A stretch of 64,000 bases of DNA from JBDTSW01 sp963782605 (GTDB lineage: Bacteria > Actinomycetota > Thermoleophilia > Solirubrobacterales > 70-9): assembly GCA_963782605.1 (NCBI GenBank), contig CAWAKK010000005.1:124001-188000 (forward strand), written 5' to 3'. The notes under the pieces are model-generated. The model searched no databases. It was not told the DNA's origin and was given only the letters and a program-made list of their open reading frames with translations. Position numbers and translations under genes: made by a program. Positions 52,797-62,361 of this stretch are shown piece after piece. Each line of letters starts with the position of its first letter. The first letter of the stretch is position 1.

Positions 52797-53354
52797 ATGG
52801 AGACGGTGAGCTTCACCAGCATGGCCGAGGGGACGACGGCGGACTATGAGCTCCTCGCCCGGCACGAGGATGAATATCTGCGAGGCCTTCCAGACCGGCT
52901 GCTCGAGGCCGTGGGTGTGCTCGAGCACTCGTTTGCCGGTTACCAGGTCTCCCGTCTCGAGCACTCGCTGCAGTCGGCGACACGAGCGTTGCGCGACGCA
53001 CGCTCCGACGAATACGTCGTCGCGGCGCTCCTGCATGACATCGGCGACGAGCTGGCCCCCTACACCCACGGGGAGATGGTTGGCGCGATCCTTCGCCCAT
53101 TCTTGGAGCCCCGGCTCTGCTGGATCGTCGCGCACCATGGGGTCTTCCAGCAGTACTTCTACGGCCGCCAGACCGGCGAGGATCCCGATGCGCGCGAGCG
53201 CTACCGCGGCCATGAATGGTTCGAGGACTGCGCCGAGTTCTGTGAGCGCTACGACCAGAACTGCTTCGACCCCTCCTACGACTCCCTCCCACTCGCGGAG
53301 TTCGAGCCCTTGGTCAGGGAGGCGTTCGCGGAGCCGCGCTACCTGGACCGGTAG
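52797..53354 (+). CDS. HD-domain protein, PhnZ/MIOX-like
   Basis: 185 residues from the ATG at 52797 (GGGAG upstream). RLEHSLQSATRALRDARSDEYVVAALLHDIGDELAPYTHGEM carries a His, the HD pair and a downstream His, with more His in VAHHGVFQQYF and Asp in ERYDQNCFDP: a metal-ligand set like that of the HD-fold mixed-valent diiron oxygenases (PhnZ, TmpB, myo-inositol oxygenase). It could oxidise a phosphonate or quaternary-amine compound, or be a phosphohydrolase. No phosphonate genes are nearby. Confidence 0.78.
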   Translation: METVSFTSMAEGTTADYELLARHEDEYLRGLPDRLLEAVGVLEHSFAGYQVSRLEHSLQSATRALRDARSDEYVVAALLHDIGDELAPYTHGEMVGAILRPFLEPRLCWIVAHHGVFQQYFYGRQTGEDPDARERYRGHEWFEDCAEFCERYDQNCFDPSYDSLPLAEFEPLVREAFAEPRYLDR

Positions 53355-53401
53355 GACCGGCGGCGGGGTTGCGACGCCCTCTTCGAGGGAACCGTCAGGG
53401 C

Positions 53402-53866
53402 ATGGAGATCGAGCGCAAATTCCTCGTGGATACGCCGCCCGAGCTGGATGGCATTGAGAGCGTCGAGATCGAGCAGGGGTACCTCGCGGTTGCCGACGAC
53501 GAGGGTGGCGCAGAGGTCCGCCTGCGACGCCGGGGTGCGGAGCATGTGCTCACGGTCAAGTCCGGCGGCGGGATGATCCGAGCCGAGGAGGAGATAGCGC
53601 TCGACGCCGAGCCCTTCGAGGCGCTCTGGGGGTTGACGGAGGGCAGGCGCGTGACCAAGACGCGGCACCTGATCCCACACGCCGGCCTGGAAATCGAGCT
53701 CGACGTCTACGGCGGCCCGCACGACGGTCTGGTCGTCGCGGAGGTCGAGTTTCGCGACGAGGAAACCGCGGAAGCGTTCGACCCTCCGAATTGGTTCGGC
53801 GAGGAAGTGACCGGTGAGCACCCGTATCTCGCCGGCACCCTGGCAACGCAGGGGCTCCCGCGGTGA
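53402..53866 (+). CDS. CYTH-domain protein
   Basis: 154 residues. The ExExK signature is E2-I-E4-R-K6 in MEIERKFLVDTPPEL; arginines in AEVRLRRRGAEHVLTVKSGG and acidic LEIELDVYGG and VVAEVEFRDEE complete the triphosphate tunnel. The fold hydrolyses or makes triphosphates (thiamine triphosphate, tripolyphosphate, adenylate cyclase class IV). Its stop overlaps the start of the CHAD gene, a classic pairing that points to inorganic polyphosphate metabolism. Confidence 0.9.
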   Translation: MEIERKFLVDTPPELDGIESVEIEQGYLAVADDEGGAEVRLRRRGAEHVLTVKSGGGMIRAEEEIALDAEPFEALWGLTEGRRVTKTRHLIPHAGLEIELDVYGGPHDGLVVAEVEFRDEETAEAFDPPNWFGEEVTGEHPYLAGTLATQGLPR

Positions 53867-54753
53867 GCGAGTTCAAGCTAAAGCGGAAGGAATCGGCCAA
53901 GCAGGGCATCCGGCGTGTCGCGCACGGCCGCGCCCAGGATGCCATTGGCCTCCTTCGTGACCCCCAGGCCGATCCCGTCAAGGCGGTTCACGAGGCGCGG
54001 AAAGACATGAAGAAACTGCGGGGGACGCTGAAGCTCGTGCGGCCGGTGCTCGGCGCCGACACGTACCGCCACGAGAACGAGCGGTACCGGAAGGCCGGCC
54101 GGCTGCTGTCGGACGTGCGCGACGCTCAGGTGCGGACACAGACCGTCGACGCGCTCGCCGAACGCTTTCCGGACGATGCGCCGAGAGGTGGTTGGGACGC
54201 GATTCGCAGGCGGCTTGGCGGCGACGTTCCCGGCAAGGCCGAGCTTGAGTCGCGGCGAGAGCTCGCGGCGGTGGAGATCGAGGGCGGCGACGATCGGATC
54301 GACGCCTGGAGGCTCGACGGGAAAGGCTTCGAGCTCCTGCGGCCCGGCCTGAAGCGAGCCTACTCCCGCGGCCGTAAGCGTTTCCGCGCAGCCCGGAAAG
54401 AGCCATCCGATGAGTCGCTTCACGAGTGGCGCAAACGGTCGAAGGACCTCTGGTATCACCTGCGCCTCGTCCGTCGCGGCTGGCCGGAGGTGCTCGACGC
54501 GAGCGCCGACGAGGCCCACGAGCTCTCCGACCGACTCGGCGACGACCACGACCTGGCCATCCTGAGGGAGTACATCCTGAGCGACGAGGAGCCACTCACG
54601 GAGGGCCAGCGCGACCACGTCCTGGGGCTGATTGCGGACCGGCGAGCGGAGCTTCAGGCGGATGCCTTCGCATACGGAGAGCGCCTCTTCGCCGAGAAGC
54701 CGAAGCGCTTCGTAGGGCGGCTGGGGGCGTACTTCACGGCGAAGCCGCTCTAG
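53863..54753 (+). CDS. CHAD-domain protein
   Basis: 296 residues from a GTG. Conserved His/Lys/Arg-rich helices (VHEARKDMKKLRGTLKLVRPVLG, LHEWRKRSKDLWYHLRLVRRGWPE, LSDRLGDDHDLAILREYI) form the two-fold alpha-helical CHAD domain, which binds polyphosphate. Translational coupling to CYTH suggests a shared role at polyphosphate granules. Confidence 0.92.
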   Translation: MSEFKLKRKESAKQGIRRVAHGRAQDAIGLLRDPQADPVKAVHEARKDMKKLRGTLKLVRPVLGADTYRHENERYRKAGRLLSDVRDAQVRTQTVDALAERFPDDAPRGGWDAIRRRLGGDVPGKAELESRRELAAVEIEGGDDRIDAWRLDGKGFELLRPGLKRAYSRGRKRFRAARKEPSDESLHEWRKRSKDLWYHLRLVRRGWPEVLDASADEAHELSDRLGDDHDLAILREYILSDEEPLTEGQRDHVLGLIADRRAELQADAFAYGERLFAEKPKRFVGRLGAYFTAKPL

Positions 54754-54797
54754 CGGCGCCGGTCTCGGTAACCCGGCCCGAGCCAGAACGGAGAGGG

Positions 54798-55898
54798 ATG
54801 AGGGGCGCGATCACAGGGATCTTCTTCCTGAACGGCGTCGTCTTTACGAGTTGGTACGCGCGGCTCCCGGCGATCCAGACCGACCTCGAGCTCGGCCCGG
54901 GCGCTCTGGGGCTCGCGTTGCTCGGCGCTCCACTGGGGGCGCTCGCAGCGCAGCCGCTGGCCGGGGCTCTTGCGGCCCGCCGCGGATCCTGGCCAGTCGT
55001 CGCAGCGGCACCGTTATGCCTCAGCTCGATCGTTCTGCCCGCGCTGGCCGTTGGCGCCCCGACGCTGTTCGTGGCTGTGCTCGTCGTGGGCGTGTGCACG
55101 GGAATCCTCGACCTCGCCATGAACGCGCAGGGAGTGGTGGTGGAACGTGCGGTCGAACGCAGGATCTTCAGCTCCTTGCACGCCGCGTTCTCCTTCGGGG
55201 CGCTGGCTGGAGCGGGAGTCGCGGCGCTGGCCGCAGGCCTCGGCATCGCGCCGCTGCCGCATCTGGCGGCCGTGGCCGGCATCGGGGCTCTTGCGGCCCT
55301 CGCGCTCACGCCGAGGCTGATTCGGGATCGCGGCGTCCCCGGAGCTCCCGCGATGGCTCGTCCCTCTCGTCGCCTTCTCGCGCTTGGCGTGATCGCTTTC
55401 TGTGCGCTCTTGGCGGAGGGCGCCGTGCTCGACTGGAGCGGCATCTATATGGCCAGTGAGGTGGGCGCGAGCGCCGGCGTGGCCCCGCTCGCGCTCGCAG
55501 GCTTCTCTTTGACCATGGCCTTTGGTCGTCTTGGCGCCGATCCGATCGCTGCTGCGAGCGGCACGGAGTGGACTGCCCGAGTGGGGGCCACGCTGGCAGC
55601 GCTTGGCCTTGCGCTCGCGTTGGCCGTGCCGCAGCCCGTGCCGGCCATCGCGGGATACGCGCTGATGGGCGTGGGGCTCGCGGCCGTGTTCCCCCTGACA
55701 CTGCAGGTGGCCGGTGGAATCGAGACCACTCCCGGACCTCAGCTTGCAGCGATCTCCACGTTCGGTTACACGGGCTTCCTGCTCGGGCCACCGATGATCG
55801 GCCTGCTGGCCGAAGGCCTTGGCCTGCGCTGGGCGCTTCTCTCCGTATGCGGCCTCTGCCTGCTCGCGGCCGCGCTGGCTCATCACGCACGCGACTGA
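54798..55898 (+). CDS. MFS transporter
   Basis: 366 residues, twelve hydrophobic segments. FLNGVVFTSWYARLPAIQTDLELGPGALGLALLGAPLGAL and the helix 4 motif GILDLAMNAQGVVVER are typical of the small-molecule exporter group related to fucose/arabinose-type permeases and YfcJ/YbjJ-like proteins. Substrate unknown. GGAGAGGG precedes the ATG. Stands between the CHAD gene and dinB. Confidence 0.85.
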   Translation: MRGAITGIFFLNGVVFTSWYARLPAIQTDLELGPGALGLALLGAPLGALAAQPLAGALAARRGSWPVVAAAPLCLSSIVLPALAVGAPTLFVAVLVVGVCTGILDLAMNAQGVVVERAVERRIFSSLHAAFSFGALAGAGVAALAAGLGIAPLPHLAAVAGIGALAALALTPRLIRDRGVPGAPAMARPSRRLLALGVIAFCALLAEGAVLDWSGIYMASEVGASAGVAPLALAGFSLTMAFGRLGADPIAAASGTEWTARVGATLAALGLALALAVPQPVPAIAGYALMGVGLAAVFPLTLQVAGGIETTPGPQLAAISTFGYTGFLLGPPMIGLLAEGLGLRWALLSVCGLCLLAAALAHHARD

Positions 55899-55934
55899 CG
55901 CCCAACACCAGCTGGATGCCGGGGCCTGGTATGG

Positions 55935-55946
55935 GAACATACGTTC
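55935..55946 (+). promoter_or_regulatory. SOS box (actinobacterial LexA site)
   Basis: GAACATACGTTC matches the GAAC-R-N2-Y-GTTC consensus of Gram-positive LexA. It ends directly before the dinB GTG, so repressor would cover the start of the transcript. Confidence 0.75.
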
Positions 55947-57156
55947 GTGGTAGACAGCGAGCCGACGATCATCCACGCCGACCTCGATGCCTTCTTCGCC
56001 TCGGTCGAACAGCGAGACGATCCGAAGCTTCGCGGGCGGCCCATCGTGGTCGGGGGTGGAGTCGTCCAGGCGGCGAGCTACGAAGCACGTGCGCGCGGGG
56101 TGCGTTCAGCGATGGGCGGCCGACGCGCGCGTGAGCTCTGCCCCGAGCTGATTGCCGTCTCGCCTCGCTGGCCCGCGTACGTCGAGGCGAGCCGCGCCGT
56201 CTTCGACGTCTTCCGCGAGTCGGCGCCGGTGGTGGAAGGTCTCTCCATCGACGAGGCCTTCCTGGACGTCCGTGGCCTCGACCACGTGCGCGGGACCCCA
56301 CGTGGTATCGCCGCCCGGCTGAAGCACGATGTGGCACGCCGGGTTGGGCTACCGCTGACGGTGGGCCTGGCCGGCACCAAGTTCCTGGCGAAGGTGGCGA
56401 GCGGCGTCGCCAAGCCCGACGGCTCTGCTCGTGGTCGAGCACGGTCAGGAGCTTCGCTTCCTGCACCCGTTGGAGATCGAGCGCATCTGGGGGATCGGGC
56501 CGAAGAGCGCCGCGAAGCTTCGCCGCCGAGGGATCGCCACGGTGGGTCAGCTCGCAGCGATCCCGGAGCAGGAGCTCGTCGACATACTCGGCCGCGCCCA
56601 GGGACGGCATGTCCATGCGCTGGCACACAACCGGGACCCGCGCCGGGTGCGCGCCGGCCCGAGCCGCAGGTCGTTCGGTTCGCAGTCCGCGTTCTCGATG
56701 CGATCGGGGCCCCCAGGATCCCTACACGCGACGCTGGGCGGGCTCGTCGACCGCGTCACGCGACGAATGCGGGCGAAGGGAGCGCAGGGGCGGACCGTGA
56801 CCCTTCGCCTTCGCTTCGCCGACTTCGAGCGCGCCACCCGGTCGAGCACGCTCGCGACCGCCACCTGCTCCTCGGCAACGATCCTGGCGACCGCCCGGCT
56901 CCTGCTGGAATCGGCGATGCCGCTGATCGAAGGACGCGGCCTGACGATGGTGGGGATAGCGGTGGCCAATCTCGATGCCGGCGGAGGCTCGGTTCAACTC
57001 GAGCTGCCGATCGACCGGGCGAGCCGGCGGCGCGCCCTGGACCTCGCCCTCGATGACGTCCGTGCGCGCTTCGGCCCGAACGCGATCTCGCGCGCGTCAC
57101 TCTTGGGCCGCGACCCCGGCCTGGCCGCTTGGCTAATGCCGGGCGAGGGCGAGTGA
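55947..57156 (+). CDS. dinB: DNA polymerase IV, frameshift near 56424
   Basis: About 402 residues once one extra T near 56424 is removed, joining GVAKPDG to LLVVEHGQELRFLHPL. Y-family palm motifs HADLDAFFASVEQRDDP and SIDEAFLDV supply catalytic acids; the thumb has ERIWGIGPKSAAKLRRRGIATVGQLA (helix-hairpin-helix) and the little-finger domain runs to QLELPIDRA. It bypasses lesions at low fidelity. A SOS box overlaps its promoter, so it is damage-inducible. The extreme C-terminus shows no clear beta-clamp motif. Confidence 0.88.
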
Positions 57157-57160
57157 GCTC

Positions 57161-58228
57161 TTACGCGGCCTCGAACCCGAGCAACGTGGCGAGCACGAGC
57201 GGGCCGATCGTGTCCAGGTCGTAGCCGCCCTCCTGGACGATCACGGTTGGCAGGCCCATCGCGCCCAGCACCCCACCAGCTCGCTCGAAGCCTTCAGGGG
57301 TCACTCGCATCGGGCTCTCGGGGTCGCCCGTGGCCGCGTCGACCCCCAAGCCGACCACGAGGGCCACGGCGCCGCCATCGGTGGCCCAACCCGAGACCGA
57401 CTCGATGGCCTCTAACCAGGCGTCGTCTCCCACTCCAGGCTCGAGAGTGACGTTGCGGTTCGCACCCTCGCCGGCCGCTGAGCCCTTCTCGTCGGAAAAA
57501 CCCTCGAAGTGCGGAAACCAGCCTGCCCCCGGGTCCACGTGGACCGACCCGACCAGGACTGAGGGATCCTCGTAGAAGATGGCCTGCGTGCCGTTCCCGT
57601 GGTGGGCGTCGATGTCGATGATCGCCACGGGCCCATCCAGCGCCTGCCGGAGCCGGACGGCCGCCGCGGCCGTGTTGTTCAGGTAGCACGAGCCCCCGAA
57701 GCACGCCCGCGCGGCGTGGTGGCCGGGTGGTCGCGTGGCCGCGTACGCCGCCCGCTCCCCCGAGAGCACGAGGTCTGCTGCGGTGAGCGCCGTATCGACG
57801 GCGGCGCGCGCCCCTTCCCAGGTACCGGGGCCGATCAGGCTCATGGTGTCGTAGGCGAAATATCCAGCGCGGGCACTCATCGCCGTCGGTGAAGCGGGGG
57901 GATGTGTGCGAAACAGGTCCGGATGGGGGAAGACATAGGGGACCACGCGATCCTGACCGGGATCACCGACCAGGCCCGCTGACTCCCACTCCGCCCATGC
58001 CCCCGCGAGGTGATCCAAGAGCGAGCGATCGTGAACGGCGAGCAGCATCTCGTCGGGGTGCTCGTCGGCTTCGACGAATCGGGCCCCCTCGCCAGCGAGG
58101 GCCTCGCGGATTCGCTCCGCGCGGGCCGGCAGCTCGGTTCCGGGCGTGCGCACGCCAACCCAGATCTCCCCTCCGGGCTCGTGCTGGCGGTGGAGGTCAC
58201 TCCACACCACTGGCATCGCTAACGGCAA
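57161..58228 (-). CDS. Histone-deacetylase-family amidohydrolase (acetylpolyamine amidohydrolase-like)
   Basis: 355 residues; ATG at 58228 or 58216. Zinc-site motifs of the arginase/deacetylase fold: RPPGHHAARACFGGSCYLNNTAAAA, IIDIDAHHGNGTQ with D and H ligands, and VVGLGVDAATGDP with the second Asp. PTVIVQEGGYDL ends the domain. Bacterial members deacetylate acetylpolyamines, acetoin-related or other acyl amides in the cytoplasm. Converges on dinB with five bases between stops. Confidence 0.88.
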   Translation of the reverse strand: MPLAMPVVWSDLHRQHEPGGEIWVGVRTPGTELPARAERIREALAGEGARFVEADEHPDEMLLAVHDRSLLDHLAGAWAEWESAGLVGDPGQDRVVPYVFPHPDLFRTHPPASPTAMSARAGYFAYDTMSLIGPGTWEGARAAVDTALTAADLVLSGERAAYAATRPPGHHAARACFGGSCYLNNTAAAAVRLRQALDGPVAIIDIDAHHGNGTQAIFYEDPSVLVGSVHVDPGAGWFPHFEGFSDEKGSAAGEGANRNVTLEPGVGDDAWLEAIESVSGWATDGGAVALVVGLGVDAATGDPESPMRVTPEGFERAGGVLGAMGLPTVIVQEGGYDLDTIGPLVLATLLGFEAA

Positions 58229-58358
58229 GGCGAGGCGGTGATACCACAGCGCAGAGGTACGCGGCGCCCGTGTTCTGGGTCAAGCCGTACTACGACATGA
58301 CCAACTCTTGTCCACTCACGTCATTGACGCCGCGGCTCGTTTGGGCATAGGTTTCCCT

Positions 58359-58368
58359 AACGATCGTT
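58359..58368. promoter_or_regulatory. Palindrome at the kdd start, possible TetR operator
   Basis: AACGATCGTT, a perfect ten-base palindrome ending one base before the first possible kdd ATG. The AACG-NN-CGTT pattern is common for TetR/FadR-type repressors, and a TetR gene lies in the same operon at 60700-61372. If bound here, the true start would be the ATG at 58385. The preceding 130 bases hold no gene. Confidence 0.45.
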
Positions 58369-58369
58369 C

Positions 58370-59419
58370 ATGAAGACCGGGTTCATGTCCGACATGGGAG
58401 AGAGGCTCGGCGCCGACAGGGTCTTGGCGCCCCTCGGCGCGTTGCCGCAACCCGCCGAACGTCTGGACACCTCTGGCCCGGTGCGCCCCTACGAGGTGGA
58501 GGTCGATGTCGAGCGCCTTTGCCTCGACTCGACTTCGTTTCGAAACCTCCGAGAGGGAGCTGAAGGAGATCCCGGCCGGATGGGGGCACGGATCCTCGAG
58601 ATCGTTGCCGAGCGGGGCAAGATGCACAACCCCGAAACGGACTCGGGCGGAATTCTGCTTGGAACCACAGCGGCCGTCGGCGACCGCTACACGTCGCCGC
58701 CCGCCATCGGGGAGCGGATCGTGACGCTCGGATCCTTGACCCTCACACCGCTGCGACTCGATGGCGTGACGCAGCTCGACGCGGGCTACGCCCAGGTGGG
58801 CGTGACCGGGACCGCATACGTCTGTGATCGCGCCGCTTGGGGCCCAGTGCCGGATGACCTCCCACTCGACACCGTGATCGACCTCTACGACGTCTGCCCG
58901 GCGGGATCGCACACGCGCGACCTCGCGCCGGCGGACGGCACGGTTTGTGTGCTCGGCGCGGGCCATGCAGGCAAGCTCGCGCTCGCGGCCGCGCGCGACG
59001 CCATGGACGGCGGCACGCTGATCGCGGTTGACATCGACGCCCAGGCGATTGAGCGCGTCGCCGAGGTGGGCCTGTGCGATATCGGGGTCGTGGCGGATCT
59101 CCGCGACCCACTGGCCGCCCTCGACGCCGTGCGTGAGGCTGGCGCGTTGCCAGCCGACCTCACCGTCGCCGTCACGAACGCCACGCGCACCGAGCCCACA
59201 TCGATCCTCTTGACCGCCGACGACGGCACCGTCCTCTTCTTCTCGATGGCAACGAACTTCGGGACGTCCGCGCTCGCCGCTGACGGGATCGGCTCGGGCG
59301 TGCGGATGCTGGTCGGAAGCGGCTTTGCCCGCGACGGTGGCTCTTATGCGCTCGACCTGGTGCGCCGCTCGGAGCCTCTGCGCCAAGCGCTCGACTTACC
59401 CGTTGAGGAATGGGCGTAA
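58370..59419 (+). CDS. kdd: L-erythro-3,5-diaminohexanoate dehydrogenase
   Basis: 349 residues (344 from the ATG at 58385). The N-terminal DRVLAPLGALPQPAERLD and SFRNLRE, an NAD(P)-binding motif VCVLGAGHAGKLALAAARDA near residue 185 and the C-terminal FFSMATNFGTSALAADGIG identify Kdd of the 3,5-diaminohexanoate lysine pathway. It converts L-erythro-3,5-diaminohexanoate to 5-amino-3-oxohexanoate, which Kce then cleaves. kce is two genes on; lysine aminomutases are not in the window. Confidence 0.88.
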   Translation: MKTGFMSDMGERLGADRVLAPLGALPQPAERLDTSGPVRPYEVEVDVERLCLDSTSFRNLREGAEGDPGRMGARILEIVAERGKMHNPETDSGGILLGTTAAVGDRYTSPPAIGERIVTLGSLTLTPLRLDGVTQLDAGYAQVGVTGTAYVCDRAAWGPVPDDLPLDTVIDLYDVCPAGSHTRDLAPADGTVCVLGAGHAGKLALAAARDAMDGGTLIAVDIDAQAIERVAEVGLCDIGVVADLRDPLAALDAVREAGALPADLTVAVTNATRTEPTSILLTADDGTVLFFSMATNFGTSALAADGIGSGVRMLVGSGFARDGGSYALDLVRRSEPLRQALDLPVEEWA

Positions 59420-59477
59420 TGAGGTGCTTCAGCATCGAAATCGGCATGTCAGGCGGCGAAGCCGCCGCAGGTGCTTC

Positions 59478-59879
59478 GTGAGCGATAGGAATGGCCACAG
59501 CGTCCAGATGCGTTGGCGCGATCTCGATGGCCTGGGCCACGTCAACCACACGGTCGTTCTCACCTATCTGGAGGAGGGCCGTGACGTGTTCTTGAAACGG
59601 CACGGCATCAACCGGGACGAGTACGTCGTGGGTCGTTGCATGGTGAGCTTCAACAGCGAAATCGACCCTGCCTTCGGCTCGGTCAACGCTCAATGCGCCG
59701 TCCGTGAGCTCGGCCGTTCGAGCCTCACGACCACCGAGCGGCTCCTCGACCCGAGTGGCGGGGTGCTTGCGGAGGGGGAGTTCACGCTCGTCCTCTGGGA
59801 TCCGGCGAACCGCGGCTCGCGCCCGATCAGCGATGCGGAGCGCGCCTCACTGACGGCAACGGAGGAGGTTTCAGCGTGA
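59478..59879 (+). CDS. Hotdog-fold acyl-CoA thioesterase or 3-aminobutyryl-CoA ammonia-lyase
   Basis: 133 residues from a GTG. MRWRDLDGLGHVNHTVVLTYLEEGRDVFLKRHG is the 4HBT hotdog signature with Asp and His near the N-terminus. The pathway step following kce product activation is 3-aminobutyryl-CoA deamination by Kal, itself a hotdog protein, so this gene, lying between kdd and kce, is a candidate for Kal. A general thioesterase of YbgC type is the alternative. Its stop overlaps the kce GTG (GTGA). Confidence 0.8.
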   Translation: MSDRNGHSVQMRWRDLDGLGHVNHTVVLTYLEEGRDVFLKRHGINRDEYVVGRCMVSFNSEIDPAFGSVNAQCAVRELGRSSLTTTERLLDPSGGVLAEGEFTLVLWDPANRGSRPISDAERASLTATEEVSA

Positions 59880-60707
59880 CAGCTTGGAATGCCAATCCGG
59901 TCGTGCTGACCTGCGCCATCACGGGCGCGGACGTTTTCCGCGAGAACAACCCCAACATCCCGTACACGACCGAGGAGATCGCGGACTCGTCGATCGAGGC
60001 TGCCGCTGCCGGCGCGACGGTCGTGCACCTCCACGTGCGGGAGGACGATGGGACGCCGAGCGGGCGACCCGAGCTGTTCATCGACGTCATCGATCGCATC
60101 CGCGCCTCCTCCGACGTCCTCACCATGGTCTCGACCGGCGGCGCCAACGACATGACGATCGAGGAGCGGACCACGGGCCTCGACGCGAAGCCCGACATCT
60201 CGGGCGTCGAGTCGGGGTCGATGAACTTCGGCGACGAGACGTTCATCACGCCGCCCCCTGCCGGGCGAGGCATCATCGAGCGGGCGACCGACGCGGGCAT
60301 CGCGCTCGAGGTCGAGGCCTTCGACGTGGGGCATGTGATGAGCGCCGTGCGCTGGCTGGAACAGGGGATCCTGCCCTCCCCGATGCGGATCAACCTCGTC
60401 TTCGGTGTGCCGGGAGGCATCGATGCCTCGCCCGAGGCGCTCGAGGCAATGCTGCCGGCCCCTTCCTCCCGAGACGTTTTGGACCGTCACCTGCATCGGC
60501 CGCCACCACCAGCGGCTGCTTGGGCTGGCCCTGCTCATGGGCGCGCCCGGGATCCGGACTGGGCTTGAGGACGTCTCCTACATCAGCAAGGGCGTGCTCG
60601 CGCCCTCGAACGGCGCGCTCTGCGAGAAGGCGGTGAGCCTCGCGGACACCCTGGGGCGTGAGGTGGCCACCCAGGAGCAGGCGAAGGAGCTACTGCACCT
60701 TGGCTAG
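59876..60707 (+). CDS. kce: 3-keto-5-aminohexanoate cleavage enzyme, frameshift near 60453
   Basis: About 276 residues once one extra C near 60452-60455 is removed (EAML joined to RPLPPETFWTV). BKACE/DUF849 motifs: ITGADVF, the zinc ligands in VVHLHVREDDG, MVSTGGANDMT, EVEAFDVGHV, and in the second frame GLEDVSYISKGVLAPSNGALCEKAV. It swaps an acetyl unit between 5-amino-3-oxohexanoate and acetyl-CoA to form acetoacetate and 3-aminobutyryl-CoA. Ends six bases into the TetR gene. Confidence 0.87.
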
Positions 60708-61372
60708 CGCCACAGCCACCGCACCAGTCGCCCCCGGACGCAAGCGGGAACGCTCCGCACGCCGAGGGGCCGGGACGCAGGAGGCGATCCAGCGTGCCGC
60801 GCTCGAGCTGTTCGCGAGGCGCGGCTACCACGCGACGTCGATGCGCGCGATCGCCGGGGCCGCCCAGGTGCAGCCGGCGGCGATCTATCACTGGTACGAG
60901 GGCAAGGAAGCGATCCTGGTCCAGCTCCAGGACGATTTCATGGAGCAGCTCACCGAGAGGGTCGTCGCGGCTATGAACCGCCACGAGCGGCCGGCCCTGC
61001 GCCTCGCGGCCGCCGTGCGCGAGCACGTCGTCTACCACGGGCTCAATCGTCAGGAAGCATTCGTCACCGACAGCGAGATCCGGGCTCTGACCCCGAGCCC
61101 CCGCCGTGCGCTGGTTGCGAGCCGTGACTCCTATCAGGAGATCTTCGGCAGCGGAGATCCGCGATGGGATCGCGGATGGGACGCTCCGCGCCAGGCACCC
61201 GAACGTCGCGACCTACGCGATCCTGCTGCAGTGCACGGGGGCCGCCCTCTGGTTCGACCCGGCGGGCCCGCTCACGCTGGACGAGGTGGCCGAGGCATAC
61301 GTGGAGCTCGTGCTGGGCTCGCTTCAGGCCTCGTCCTCGCTCATCGCCGAGGCCACGGAGGACGGCGAGTGA
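60700..61372 (+). CDS. TetR-family regulator, frameshift near 61145
   Basis: About 223 residues from a TTG at 60700, spanning two frames. AAIQ-type helix-turn-helix: TQEAIQRAALELFARRGYHATSMRAIAGAAQVQPAAIYHWYEGKEAILVQ. After SYQEIF the frame must shift to reach AAEIRDGIADGTLRARHPNVATYAILLQC, ending SLIAEATEDGE. FadR/KstR2-like TetR proteins sense acyl-CoAs, which suits the 3-aminobutyryl/acetoacetyl-CoA pathway upstream. Its TGA overlaps the S66 peptidase ATG. Confidence 0.8.
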
Positions 61373-62361
61373 TGGTGAAGGAGCGTCTCAAGCCACCCGC
61401 CCTTCCCGAGAACGCGACGATCGCGGTGGTCGCGCCCTCGAGCCCGGCGCAGACGCGATCGGAGATGGAGCAGGCGACCGAGTACTTCGAGGCCCGAGGT
61501 CACGAGGTCGTCTTCGGGCCCAACCATCGCAAGGTGCACGGCTACCTCGCGGGAACCGACGAAGAGCGCGCCGAGGACCTGCAATGGGCGCTCTCCGAGC
61601 CCGGCATCGACATGGTCCACACGCTCTGCGGCGGCTACGGCGTCGGGCGGCTTCACGACCTGGTGGACTGGGACGCCGTCGGCGATCCTCGCATCGTCTG
61701 CGGTTTCAGCGATATCACCGCCCTGCACCTGGCGCTCGCCGCGCACGCGGGATGGGTCTCGTTCTACGGCCCGAACTTCCTGCGCTTCACCCGCAAGCGC
61801 AAGGAGCTCACCAAGGAGACCGAGGAGTGGTTTCACCGCGCCTTTCGGCCGGAACCGCTGGGCAGGGTCTTCGAGGATCCGGAGGACCCATACGTGCTCA
61901 CGATCAACGGTGGCCAGGCAGAGGGACCGCTCGTGGGCGGCTGCCTCACGCTTCTCTGCTCGAGCATCGGCACCCCCGCGGAGCTTCAGACCGACGGCTG
62001 CATCCTGATGGTGGAGGATCTCTTCACCGAGACCTACCTGGTGGATACCGCGCTCAACCACTTGATCCGCGCCGGCAAGCTCGACGACGCGGTCGGCTTC
62101 GTCTTCGGGACCAATGTGGATCTGAAGCCGCTCACCGTGCCCGACGAGGCCGCGTCGATGCTCTCGATCGAGGAGATCCTGGACGAGCTGATCGCCCCGC
62201 TGGGGATCCCGGCGATCGCCAACGTGCCGGTCGGCCACGGCAGGCACATGGCGACGATGCCGCTTGGTGCCAGCGCCCGGCTGGACGCGGACGCGAAGAC
62301 GCTCGAGGTGACCGAGGCTGCTGTGCAGCAACGTGATGAACAACAAGGAGGAGCCCAGTGA
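61372..62361 (+). CDS. S66-family LD-carboxypeptidase
   Basis: 329 residues. IAVVAPSSPAQ, DMVHTLCGGYGVGRLHDLVDWD (the nucleophile Ser position reads CGG), CGFSDITALHLALA, and C-terminal VPVGHGRHMATMPLGASARLD fit muramoyltetrapeptide carboxypeptidase/microcin-C-immunity-type S66 proteins. Where LD-carboxypeptidases have GGYG-x-x-R with a preceding Ser/Arg, the fold is intact; GFSD provides the Ser. It may trim cell-wall peptides or dipeptide-like substrates; the adjoining peptide-type binding protein supports a peptide substrate. Confidence 0.85.
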   Translation: MVKERLKPPALPENATIAVVAPSSPAQTRSEMEQATEYFEARGHEVVFGPNHRKVHGYLAGTDEERAEDLQWALSEPGIDMVHTLCGGYGVGRLHDLVDWDAVGDPRIVCGFSDITALHLALAAHAGWVSFYGPNFLRFTRKRKELTKETEEWFHRAFRPEPLGRVFEDPEDPYVLTINGGQAEGPLVGGCLTLLCSSIGTPAELQTDGCILMVEDLFTETYLVDTALNHLIRAGKLDDAVGFVFGTNVDLKPLTVPDEAASMLSIEEILDELIAPLGIPAIANVPVGHGRHMATMPLGASARLDADAKTLEVTEAAVQQRDEQQGGAQ

